The position numbers and the translations under genes were made by a program. This document shows, piece by piece, positions 54,238 to 62,028 of a DNA stretch of 64,000 nucleotides; position 1 is the stretch's first letter; each line of letters opens with the position of its first letter. Source of the DNA: Teredinibacter turnerae (GTDB taxonomy: Bacteria; Pseudomonadota; Gammaproteobacteria; Pseudomonadales; Cellvibrionaceae); contig NZ_CP149817.1 of the NCBI RefSeq assembly GCF_037935975.1, positions 3,906,001 to 3,970,000 on the forward strand, written 5' to 3'. The notes under the pieces were generated by a model. That model made no database searches, was not told the DNA's origin, and saw nothing but the letters and a program-made list of their open reading frames with translations.

Positions 54238-54642
54238 TCATTCGCCCTTAATGGCCTTGCTCAAGCCTTTGAACTTACTGTTTAAAAACGTGAAACTGGC
54301 TTGGAATTCCAAATTATTTTTCATGAACTCGGCATGCTCTACCTGTTCTTCAACAGTGTTGCCATCGATCGACGGCTGATGGGGAACACGGTACAACGCG
54401 TCTACGCTACCCAGTCCTTTTACGCCACCGCGAATATGCGCGTGTTGGGTAGTTTGCAAGGAGAAATCTCCGTTGCGGCCAGTCATTTGTCGATCGAGCG
54501 CTTCTTGAAAGTTAAAATCCCGCGCCTTGTAGCCAGGGGTATCGGTGTTGGCAAGGTTACTTGCGAGCATACCTGCGCGCTCACCACGCAGGTGCATAGC
54601 GGACTCGTGAATTCCCAGTGCTTTCTCAAAAGTGATTGCCAT
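54238..54642 (-). CDS. flgB: Flagellar proximal rod protein FlgB
   Basis: 134 residues. FEKALGIHESAMHLRGERAGMLASNLANTDTPGYKARDFNF is the classic FlgB start. First gene of the flgB-flgE operon with a sigma-54 element about 45 nt upstream. Shares its 5' region with the end of cheR. Confidence 0.96.
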   Translation of the reverse strand: MAITFEKALGIHESAMHLRGERAGMLASNLANTDTPGYKARDFNFQEALDRQMTGRNGDFSLQTTQHAHIRGGVKGLGSVDALYRVPHQPSIDGNTVEEQVEHAEFMKNNLEFQASFTFLNSKFKGLSKAIKGE

Positions 54643-54686
54643 GGTGTGTTAGCTCCAGCAGTGATACCGTGAATAACCAACTACTG

Positions 54687-54703
54687 AGCAAGCGTTGTGC
54701 CAA
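54687..54703 (-). promoter_or_regulatory. Sigma-54 promoter of flgBCDE
   Basis: Minus strand TTGGCACAACGCTTGCT matches the -24/-12 consensus (TTGGCAC-N5-TTGCT), about 45 nt before the flgB start. Confidence 0.85.
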
Positions 54704-54860
54704 GCGATAAAACTACACTTAATGCATTGAATTTTAAGGAATTACTGCGACAGCAACCGCCGAGACCCACGCTCCTGGCGGCAAGAGCGGCAAGGGTTGT
54801 CCGTGGGCGGCAGCGAGGGGGAGTCAAGGCGGCAGAGGGAATAGCCGGAAACTATCGCGG

Positions 54861-55724
54861 CTAAATCGCGCGGTACACGACCCCAGGGTTACAGTGCACC
54901 ATTTCAAATAAGTCATTGGCGCCGGAGAGACTCTCGGACGAGCCGAGAAACAGGTATCCTCCAGGTTTCATCGCACCGTGAATACGGGTGAGAATATCTT
55001 TTTTCAATTCTGGAGAAAAATAAATGAGCACGTTGCGGCAGAATACGATGTCAAAGCGGCCCAACAATACGAAAGATTCCTGCAAGTTGAGCGGCTTGAA
55101 ACTGATACGCTGTTTAACTGTGTCCTTAACCCGCCAGGTGTCGGCATCGGGCTGATCGAAATAGGTCTTCAGGCGCTGTTCAGACAACCCGCGTGCAATT
55201 GACAGGCGGTCGTATTCGCCATTGCGGGCATTTTCTAGCACTTTACTGGATAAATCTGTGGCGACGATCTCCAGCGGCAACGACGAAAGACCTAACTGCG
55301 CGCGAATAAACTCTTCCACCACAATGCTAAGCGAATAGGGTTCCTGCCCTGAGGAACAAGCGGCCGACCAAATACGGATTCGGTTGTTGGTTTTATTTTG
55401 CGTAAGTTCCGGCAGCAGCGTATTGCGAAAATATTCAAAGGGGTAGAGATCGCGAAACCAAAAAGTTTCGTTAGTGGTCATCGCATCAACCACCTTTTGA
55501 CGTAACTCTTTATTGACTGGGCTTTTTATTTTGGCCGTGAGTTCACCGAGGGTCGTGCATTGATAGTCGATCATTATCCGACGAATGCGCGTCGACACCA
55601 GGTATTGCTTATTATGCCCCAGGTCGATACCAGCGATTTTCTGGAGGTAATCACGAAAATCGTTAAATTCCCGTGAGTCCAGTTGTAACCGGCCGGAGTG
55701 ATGGCTGTCTGAATTTGCTGTCAT
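54861..55724 (-). CDS. cheR: Chemotaxis protein methyltransferase CheR
   Basis: 287 residues from the ATG at 55724; an upstream GTG would add nine. The N-terminal all-alpha domain (FNDFRDYLQKIAGIDLGHNKQYLVSTRIRRIM) and SAM-methyltransferase domain (IRIWSAACSSGQEPYSLSIVVEEF, VATDLSSKVLENARNGEY, FDIVFCRNVLIYF) are complete. It methylates glutamates on chemoreceptors. Downstream of cheV on the same strand (41 bp), with flgB beyond, as in pseudomonads. Confidence 0.95.
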   Translation of the reverse strand: MTANSDSHHSGRLQLDSREFNDFRDYLQKIAGIDLGHNKQYLVSTRIRRIMIDYQCTTLGELTAKIKSPVNKELRQKVVDAMTTNETFWFRDLYPFEYFRNTLLPELTQNKTNNRIRIWSAACSSGQEPYSLSIVVEEFIRAQLGLSSLPLEIVATDLSSKVLENARNGEYDRLSIARGLSEQRLKTYFDQPDADTWRVKDTVKQRISFKPLNLQESFVLLGRFDIVFCRNVLIYFSPELKKDILTRIHGAMKPGGYLFLGSSESLSGANDLFEMVHCNPGVVYRAI

Positions 55725-55765
55725 GATAGTCGGAACGCCTAGCGCAAACACTGAGGTTCGCGCCC

Positions 55766-56716
55766 TTATTGCTCAACTGTTTCACCTTCACCAGTAAGCT
55801 GATCGATACGGAGATTGACCCGTTTCGCCAACTCATCGGGATGGAATTTAGCAAGGAAATCGTCCGCTCCAACCTTTTTCACCATGGCTTCATTAAACAC
55901 CCCACTCAGGGATGTGTGCAGAATAACATGAAGATTTTTTAGTCGGCTGTTAGCGCGCAACTCGGCAGTGAAGGTATAGCCATCCATTTCCGGCATTTCA
56001 ATATCTGAAATCACTAACAGTAATTCGTGGTATGGATCTTTGCCTTCGGAAAGCATTTCCTCGAGAAACTGCAAGGCTTCGCTACCGTCTTTTCTAAGAG
56101 TGGTTTTACACCCTAGCGACTGCATAACCTTTTGTATTTGCTTGCGGGCGATGGTCGAGTCATCCACGATAAGCACGTGCTTACACACCACAGTTTCGCG
56201 CTTGGAGTCCTCAATGACTTCGGCACTAACATCTTCTGGAAGAGGAGACACTTCCGCCAGAATTTTTTCTACGTCGATAATTTCTACTAATTTTCCTTCC
56301 ACCTCGGTGACGGCGGTAAGGTAATTTTCTTTGCCTGCGCCACGGGGTGGTGGGTGAATATCACCCCAGTTCATGTTAACAATACGCTCCACACCGCGGA
56401 CCAGGAAACCCTGAGTCGAGCGATTATATTCAGTAATAATCACAAAGCAATCTTCGATGTTTTCCAGTGGTCGGTGACCAGTGGCCTGGCGCATATCCAT
56501 AATGGGGATTGTTCCCCCACGGATGTGTGCAACCCCGCGAATAACCGGATTGCGCTTGGGAATCTCGCTCAGTGGCGGGCACTGTAAAACTTCCTTCACT
56601 TTAAAAACGTTAATACCGTATTTCTGTGCTCCGCCCAGATTAAATAACAACAACTCCAGTCGGTTTTGCCCTACCAATTGTGTCCGCTGGTTGACGCTGT
56701 CTAATACCCCTGCCAT
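55766..56716 (-). CDS. cheV: Chemotaxis coupling protein CheV
   Basis: 316 residues. CheW-like domain first (LELLLFNLGGAQKYGINVFKVKEVLQCPPLSEIP, VIRGVAHIRGGTIPIMDM, to about 165), then a receiver domain (VLIVDDSTIARK, VISDIEMPEMDGYT with the phosphoacceptor Asp, HTSLSG, and FLAKFHPDEL). It couples receptors to CheA and can be phosphorylated. Divergent from flgA. Confidence 0.96.
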   Translation of the reverse strand: MAGVLDSVNQRTQLVGQNRLELLLFNLGGAQKYGINVFKVKEVLQCPPLSEIPKRNPVIRGVAHIRGGTIPIMDMRQATGHRPLENIEDCFVIITEYNRSTQGFLVRGVERIVNMNWGDIHPPPRGAGKENYLTAVTEVEGKLVEIIDVEKILAEVSPLPEDVSAEVIEDSKRETVVCKHVLIVDDSTIARKQIQKVMQSLGCKTTLRKDGSEALQFLEEMLSEGKDPYHELLLVISDIEMPEMDGYTFTAELRANSRLKNLHVILHTSLSGVFNEAMVKKVGADDFLAKFHPDELAKRVNLRIDQLTGEGETVEQ

Positions 56717-56758
56717 AGGTGGCCCTCTTAAATCATTTGGTCTAACGACACCCGGCGC

Positions 56759-56775
56759 CCGGCACAGGCTTTGCT
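56759..56775 (+). promoter_or_regulatory. Probable sigma-54 promoter of flgA
   Basis: CCGGCACAGGCTTTGCT has GGCAC-N5-TTGC at exact -24/-12 spacing, one mismatch from consensus, about 128 nt before the flgA ATG. Confidence 0.65.
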
Positions 56776-56902
56776 ATTACTCTGTCACTCAACAAAATTT
56801 AGCGCTGTTTCCCGGGTTAACGCCAATATTTTGTCATTTTCGCAAGCAGACTCGGCTTGGAACCCGCGCCAAGATTACTTACAGCATAGGACAAGAATAG
56901 CA

Positions 56903-57682
56903 ATGCGACGCTTTTTTTTGAAAAGTAATAAGGCCGTAAAGTCGGCTGGCCTGCGCGTTGTAAACCAATGCCTCTTTGTGGTTGTCGGCATCGGAGTGGT
57001 TTTCATTAGTCGCGCATTCGCGCAACAAAATCTGATGGATATCAATCAATTACGCACTGAGGTGCAAAACTTTGCCAAGGCCGAACTCACACCGCTCTAT
57101 CCTCACCTGGTGGTCGGCGACACGCTGAGAATCGAAGCGGGCAACCTCGATCCACGCCTGCAATTGCGCCCCTGTGACGGCAAACTGACGATGACCATGA
57201 ACACACCCACAGCCAACGCGTCGAATATCAGCGTTAAAACACGCTGTACAGGGACTGCCCGCTGGACAATCTATGTGCCCGTCCAGGTCGAGACCTTCGA
57301 GGAAATCGTGATCGCGGCGAGCGCCATAGGCCGCGGCACGCAAATTACCGATGGCGATGTGGTGATCCAGCGAATGAACACCAGCCGCCTCACCGGCGGT
57401 TACCTGCGGGACCCTGCGCGGGTCGTGGGGCTGGAAGCCAAGCGAATGCTCCGCCCCGGGGAGATTATCAAGCTTAATCAGGTAAAAGCCCCGGATGTGG
57501 TCAAGAAGGGACAGACTGTCGTGCTCGAAGCGAGTTCCAGCGCACTGCGCGTGGTTACCGAAGCGACGGCGCTCGCCAACGGCGGTATGGGCGAGCAAAT
57601 AAAAGTCCGCAACAATCGGTCGCGGAGAATAGTCGAGGCACAGGTTACCGGGCCTGGTACTGCACGGGTGGCACATTGGTGA
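56903..57682 (+). CDS. flgA: Flagellar P-ring assembly chaperone FlgA
   Basis: 259 residues from the ATG at 56903 (AGGA upstream); a longer frame from 56771 reads through the promoter. Signal-like segment QCLFVVVGIGVVFISRAFA. The SAF domain and beta-barrel are shown by LRPCDGKLTM, VKTRCTGTARWTIYVPVQVETFEEIVIAASAIGRGTQI and the C-terminal GGMGEQIKVRNNRSRRIVEAQVTGPGTARV. Helps FlgI assemble in the periplasm. Starts the flgAMN group, divergent from cheV. Confidence 0.94.
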   Translation: MRRFFLKSNKAVKSAGLRVVNQCLFVVVGIGVVFISRAFAQQNLMDINQLRTEVQNFAKAELTPLYPHLVVGDTLRIEAGNLDPRLQLRPCDGKLTMTMNTPTANASNISVKTRCTGTARWTIYVPVQVETFEEIVIAASAIGRGTQITDGDVVIQRMNTSRLTGGYLRDPARVVGLEAKRMLRPGEIIKLNQVKAPDVVKKGQTVVLEASSSALRVVTEATALANGGMGEQIKVRNNRSRRIVEAQVTGPGTARVAHW

Positions 57683-57704
57683 TGTGGTTCGCGCAAAATA
57701 TTGC

Positions 57705-57731
57705 TAAAGTTTCAGATGTGGTGGCCGATGT
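57705..57731 (+). promoter_or_regulatory. Sigma-28 (FliA) promoter of flgMN
   Basis: TAAAGTTT-N11-GCCGATGT, an almost perfect FliA consensus, 60 nt before the flgM start. Confidence 0.9.
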
Positions 57732-57790
57732 TATTGGTACAGCACATCATATTGGCGGTCTGTTCGCCAACTTAATACGTGGATACGCAC

Positions 57791-58105
57791 ATGGTCATTG
57801 ATACTGGCAACAACTTGAATCCGGCATCTGGCGCGGCCTCCGGTTCTGCCAAAGCCCGCGCGACACCAACTGGACGCAATGCGCCGGCAGCGGATTACAG
57901 CCCCGCGCCCGCTGCGCAAGATAGCGTCTCGCTGAGCCCCCAGGGGCAAACCCTTGCCAAGCTTTCAACGGAACTATCGCAGAGCCCAGACGTTGATCAG
58001 GACAAAGTCGCTGCAGTACGCGCTGCTCTGGCTGAAGGGCGATACCAGGTCGATGCTCAGGCCATCGCCGGCAAAATGCTCGAACAAGACGATTTACTTG
58101 GCTAG
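57791..58105 (+). CDS. flgM: Anti-sigma-28 factor FlgM
   Basis: 104 residues from the ATG at 57791, since pseudomonad FlgM also begins M-V-I-D; a GTG/ATG 12 nt upstream is possible. The first half is Ala/Gly/Ser/Pro-rich and unstructured, the second contains the FliA-binding helices (DSVSLSPQGQTLAKLSTELS, VDQDKVAAVRAALAEGRYQVDAQAIAGKMLE). It holds FliA inactive until exported through the finished hook. It has its own FliA promoter, a feedback loop. Confidence 0.93.
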   Translation: MVIDTGNNLNPASGAASGSAKARATPTGRNAPAADYSPAPAAQDSVSLSPQGQTLAKLSTELSQSPDVDQDKVAAVRAALAEGRYQVDAQAIAGKMLEQDDLLG

Positions 58106-58279
58106 TGAGCGGTATTATTCACCGCCCACTTCCACCCGGTTTGCCCCTCTGGTTTGCCGCTCCGCCTTGCTCAGGCACAAAAAATGCACTCTCCCCTCAT
58201 ATGAACCCTGGTACCCGGCTAAGCGACAAACTTTTGTCAGGCTGCCAGATTGCGGAATGATTTTCGAGCGAGCCTAGCT

Positions 58280-58768
58280 ATGTTTCTTAACGCCAAGCAA
58301 GTCCACAGCCAATTAAGCAGCGATATCGTCTCCTGCGAGACCTTACTTCAATTGTTGCAGGAAGAGCGTCAGGCCCTGGCGGAGCGGGATTTGGCTGCGC
58401 TTGACACTATCATTGAGAAAAAAACAGCCGCGCTTATCGACCTGGAAACCAGTGCCAAGGTGCGCGCGAGCTGGGTAAAAACCTTCGTCGACAATCACAA
58501 CCTTCAAGTCCATGATGCGAAAAGCATATGGGATGCCTTGATCGAGGAAACAGCCCCGGCGATGCTCCAGACGTGGCAGAAGCTCAAAGAACTCCAGCAA
58601 AAATGTAAACAGGAAAATGAGGTGAATGGGAAAATTATTGCCAGAAACCAGAAAACCTTTGCCCGTTTGCTGGAAATAATGCGTGGCCAGACGACGGCAC
58701 CGAATCTCTATTCCTCGAGTGGAAAATCCACTGGCGGCGGCTTGTCAAACATCGTAGGCGAAGCCTGA
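58280..58768 (+). CDS. flgN: Flagellar export chaperone FlgN
   Basis: 162 residues from the ATG at 58280 (a TTG at 58250 is the other choice). Almost all helix with a coiled-coil pattern: SSDIVSCETLLQLLQEERQALAERDLAALDTIIEKKTAALIDLE, then QTWQKLKELQQKCKQENEVNGKIIARNQK. This is the FlgN-family layout; it escorts FlgK and FlgL to the export gate, here two unusually large clients. Follows flgM by 174 bp; ends at a bidirectional terminator. Confidence 0.9.
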   Translation: MFLNAKQVHSQLSSDIVSCETLLQLLQEERQALAERDLAALDTIIEKKTAALIDLETSAKVRASWVKTFVDNHNLQVHDAKSIWDALIEETAPAMLQTWQKLKELQQKCKQENEVNGKIIARNQKTFARLLEIMRGQTTAPNLYSSSGKSTGGGLSNIVGEA

Positions 58769-58806
58769 AAGCCACTGAGCATAGCCAAATACAGCGGCAA
58801 ATAAAA

Positions 58807-58837
58807 AAGGCCTGGGTATCGCTACCCAGGCCTTTTC
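58807..58837. terminator. Bidirectional intrinsic terminator
   Basis: AAGGCCTGGGTA and TACCCAGGCCTT form a 12-bp stem with a TCGC loop, flanked by A and T runs, between convergent flgN and the metallopeptidase gene. Confidence 0.95.
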
Positions 58838-58862
58838 AGTTTAACGCGCGATTACTGGCGAC

Positions 58863-60893
58863 TTACCAAATAACAACACGGTCTTCTTCTGGCAGGTAAT
58901 GCTCGTCGCCTTCTTTAACTCCAAACGCCTCGTAAAACGCTGCCACGTTTGGTACGACACCTTCGATGCGATAACGCGCAGGCGAATGCGGATCAGTTTT
59001 TACCTGGTCGCGCAAAGCTTCATCGCGCGACTTGCCCAGGAACGCCTGTGCCGTGCCCAGGAAGAAGCGCTGATCGCCCGTAAGTCCATCAATTACCGGT
59101 GCTTCTTTGCCGTGTAGGGAGCGCTTGTAGGCTTTGTAAGCGATCGAGGTGCCGGCCAGATCCCCGATATTTTCGCCCTGGGTTAACTCACCGTTCACAT
59201 GCAGACCCGGCAGCGGTTCAAACGCGTCATACTGCTTAACCAATTTGGCGGTCAGTTTTTCGAACGCGGCCCGATCTTCGTCAGTCCACCAGTTCTGCAG
59301 CTGGCCCTGACCGTTGAACTTAGAGCCCTGATCGTCGAAGCCGTGACCGATTTCATGGCCGATTACCATCCCGATTGCGCCGTAGTTCACCGCATCGTCG
59401 GCAGCCATATTGAAAAACGGTGGCTGCAGAATGGCCGCGGGGAAATTAATCGTGTTTTGCATTGGGTGATAGTATGCATTCACTACCTGCGGAGCCATTC
59501 CCCACTCGCGACGGTCTGCAGGTTTGCCCAGCTTGTCCAGCTCGTACTGGTGATTCCAGCGGGTCGCACTGGCCACACTTTCTACCAGGGAATCATTGAC
59601 TACAACGGTATCGTAGCTTTTCCAGGTGTCGGGGTAACCGATCTTCGGCAAAAAGTTTTCCAGTTTCTCGAGGGCTTTTTGCTTGGTGGTGTCGCTCATC
59701 CAATCAATATTTTTTATCGAATCCCGATAGGCATCCACCAGGTTGTCCACCAGCTCCATCATCCGCGCTTTATATTCTGGCGGGAAGTATTCTTTTACGT
59801 AGATCTGTCCAACCAGTTCGCCAAAACTCGCGTTAACCAGTGCGACGCCACGCTGCCAACGGGGCAGAGGCTCTTCCTGCCCACGCAGGGTTTTGTCGTA
59901 AAACGCAAAGTGAATCGCGTAGATGTCTTCACTCAAAAGCGGCGCGGCATCAGCCAATAAACGCAATTTCAGGTAGTCGCGCCACACATTTAATGGAGTC
60001 TTGTTAATTGTGTTATTCAAAGAGGCGAAGTACTCAGGCTGAGCGGCAGTAATTTTTTTCTGATCCGCTACACCGGCCGCATCCAGATAAACAGCCCAGT
60101 CAAAATCTGCCATCAGGGCAGCAAGATTATCAGTCGCGTATTTGTTGTCCCAGCGATCATACTGGCGGTTCTCTACCGGACCGCGCTGGTGCTGAGCAAG
60201 CCGCTTTTCAAGCGAATAAGTCGCGTCGGCTTTGGCGGACGCCTGCTTGCCGGTGGAACCCAGCTTACCGAACATTGCGGTGAGGTAGGATTTGTAAGCG
60301 GCAATATACTCTACGCCTTTGTCGCTTTTGTCGTAATAGTAATCGCGATTTGGCATACCGAGGCCGCTCTGCACGATAAACACAACGTTCTGAGTCGGAT
60401 CTTTAAAGTCCTCGTTCACCCCCAGGCCAATAGGTGTTCCGGACTCAAGATAGGTGGATTCCCCGAGATAGCGAGCCAGGTCTGTCTTGGATTTGATCGC
60501 GTCAATCTTCGCGAGGTAAGGCTTCAATGGAGTGATGCCAGCACTGTTCAGGGTATCGACATCCATAAAGTTGGCGAACAGGCCACCCACTTTTTGATCC
60601 GCGCTGCCGTTCTCGGCACTTTCGTTTGCCGCTGCGGTCTCAATAATACCCCGCACTTCAGCGTCCACTTTATCGCGCAGTGAGTAGAAGGTTCCGATAC
60701 GTACCTTGTCTGCGGGAATGTCAGTGGTTTTAATCCAGGATCCATTAGCGTAATCATAAAATGCATCTTGTGGACGCACGCTGGTATCCATGTTGGTCAG
60801 GTCGATGCCGCTGACTTTCGAGTCCGGGATGTCCGCTTTCTGATTGCACGCCGATAGCGCGGCAATGAAAGCCAGTAAAACAATTTTCTTCAT
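58863..60893 (-). CDS. M13 family (neprilysin/PepO-like) zinc metallopeptidase, lipoprotein
   Basis: 676 residues. Signal with lipobox (LLAFIAALSAC), then a peptidase_M13 pair: the N-terminal helical domain (DTSVRPQDAFYDYANGSWIKTTDIPADKVRIGTF) and the catalytic domain with zinc site VIGHEIGHGFDDQG (about 505-518), the third ligand Glu in GENIGDLAGTSIAY (ExxxD), and the substrate segment NAYYHPMQNTINFPAAIL. Cleaves oligopeptides in the periplasm or at the outer membrane. Convergent with flgN; no partner. Confidence 0.95.
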   Translation of the reverse strand: MKKIVLLAFIAALSACNQKADIPDSKVSGIDLTNMDTSVRPQDAFYDYANGSWIKTTDIPADKVRIGTFYSLRDKVDAEVRGIIETAAANESAENGSADQKVGGLFANFMDVDTLNSAGITPLKPYLAKIDAIKSKTDLARYLGESTYLESGTPIGLGVNEDFKDPTQNVVFIVQSGLGMPNRDYYYDKSDKGVEYIAAYKSYLTAMFGKLGSTGKQASAKADATYSLEKRLAQHQRGPVENRQYDRWDNKYATDNLAALMADFDWAVYLDAAGVADQKKITAAQPEYFASLNNTINKTPLNVWRDYLKLRLLADAAPLLSEDIYAIHFAFYDKTLRGQEEPLPRWQRGVALVNASFGELVGQIYVKEYFPPEYKARMMELVDNLVDAYRDSIKNIDWMSDTTKQKALEKLENFLPKIGYPDTWKSYDTVVVNDSLVESVASATRWNHQYELDKLGKPADRREWGMAPQVVNAYYHPMQNTINFPAAILQPPFFNMAADDAVNYGAIGMVIGHEIGHGFDDQGSKFNGQGQLQNWWTDEDRAAFEKLTAKLVKQYDAFEPLPGLHVNGELTQGENIGDLAGTSIAYKAYKRSLHGKEAPVIDGLTGDQRFFLGTAQAFLGKSRDEALRDQVKTDPHSPARYRIEGVVPNVAAFYEAFGVKEGDEHYLPEEDRVVIW

Positions 60894-61073
60894 TAATGTC
60901 TCCAGAAGCGTGGGTAACGGGCTGATGTTACTCCGTATTGACTATGGTAGCGGTGAACTTTTCACCAGGCCTTTTGGGCCCAACCCGAGTCTGACAACTA
61001 TAACCCGAAATAGTTTTAAAACCCCAGCGCCGAGGGCGAGTGCGATTAAGCCTGGCACCACATTTTTTGCCCG

Positions 61074-61102
61074 TTGGGTTTGGTCTTTGGGTTTGGTATA
61101 GT
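61074..61102 (+). promoter_or_regulatory. Promoter of tRNA-Arg
   Basis: TTGGGT (61074) and TATAGT (61097-61102) are 17 bp apart, 15 nt before the tRNA. Confidence 0.6.
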
Positions 61103-61116
61103 TTCGCCGCTGCCGA

Positions 61117-61192
61117 GTCCCCATCGATTAACAGGATAAATCCCGCGCCTCCTAAGCGCGAGCTCCAGGTTCGAGTCCTGGTGGGGACGCCA
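61117..61192 (+). tRNA. tRNA-Arg (anticodon CCT)
   Basis: 76 nt with encoded CCA. Acceptor GTCCCCA pairs with TGGGGAC; D arm GATT/AATC; anticodon stem CGCGC/GCGCG with loop CTCCTAA, anticodon CCT, reading AGG; T arm CCAGG-TTCGAGT-CCTGG. It lies between the metallopeptidase gene and rsmE. Confidence 0.96.
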
Positions 61193-61261
61193 CCTACTCT
61201 GCGCCCTTTTTGTTACAGAGATCACCATCGGCAACCTCGACCAAACGCCACGACCCAAGAC

Positions 61262-61972
61262 ATGAACCTTCTGCTGCTCGAAGCCCACCAGTTTCAATCC
61301 ACCACTGAGGCCGCGCTGAGTGAGCGCCAAACCCAGCATATTCAACGCGTATTGAAGGCCGGAAACGGCAGCAGACTAAAGGTTGGCGTTGTAGACGGTA
61401 AGCTCGGCTCCGGCTGTCTGCACCAGACCGACGGCGGATGGCAGCTGACCGATATTCAGTTGGACAGTACACCACCCGCGCCACTGCCGCTGAGCCTGGT
61501 GCTGGCGCTCCCTCGGCCACAGATGATCAAACGCATCCTGCAAACTGCCGCGTGCATGGGGGTTGCGAGAGTTCACCTGTTGCAAACCGCGAAAGTGGAA
61601 AAGAGCTTCTGGCAATCCCCCGCAGTCACAGATTCAGCCATTCGCGAGCAACTGATACTTGGGCTTGAGCAAGCAGGTGCGACCCAACTGCCACAGGTGG
61701 AAAAGCACTGCCGTTTCCGCCCATTTGCAGAGGACATTTTGCCGGGCATAGCCCGTGGTCACACCAGACTTATCGCGCATCCAGGAGATTACCCTGAATG
61801 CCCGAGGCTCGCTAAAAACGAAGCAGCGATCTTAGCCATTGGTCCTGAAGGGGGGTTTACCGAGGGGGAAGTGACTTACTTTCTCAATGCCGGTTTCGCA
61901 GCTTTTCAGTTAGGTGCGCGTATTCTCAAGGTAGAAACAGCGGTGCCGGTAACCCTCGCGAAGTTGTATTAG
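61262..61972 (+). CDS. rsmE: 16S rRNA m3U1498 methyltransferase RsmE
   Basis: 236 residues from the ATG at 61262; a longer frame would overlap the tRNA. The N-terminal PUA-like part (HQFQSTTEAALSERQTQHIQRVLKAGNGSRLKVGVVDGKLG) and SPOUT knot (LVLALPRPQMIKRILQTAACMGVARVHLLQ, LAIGPEGGFTEGEVTYFLNAGFAAFQLGARILKVETA) are complete. Methylates U1498 of 16S rRNA. Located behind tRNA-Arg; convergent with the GGDEF-EAL gene. Confidence 0.95.
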   Translation: MNLLLLEAHQFQSTTEAALSERQTQHIQRVLKAGNGSRLKVGVVDGKLGSGCLHQTDGGWQLTDIQLDSTPPAPLPLSLVLALPRPQMIKRILQTAACMGVARVHLLQTAKVEKSFWQSPAVTDSAIREQLILGLEQAGATQLPQVEKHCRFRPFAEDILPGIARGHTRLIAHPGDYPECPRLAKNEAAILAIGPEGGFTEGEVTYFLNAGFAAFQLGARILKVETAVPVTLAKLY

Positions 61973-62028
61973 GGCTGCTGAAAAACACCCACCACTCAGT
62001 GAGTTGAACGTTAAACACGAAATACGTT

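Noticed and set aside
54757-54812. GC-rich inverted repeat between cheR and flgB
   Set aside because: Arms (CCCACG/CGTGGG) are short, the loop is long and no T-run follows, so it was not called a terminator.
61040-61261. Upstream extension of rsmE
   Set aside because: Would read through the tRNA-Arg gene; RsmE homology begins at the ATG at 61262.
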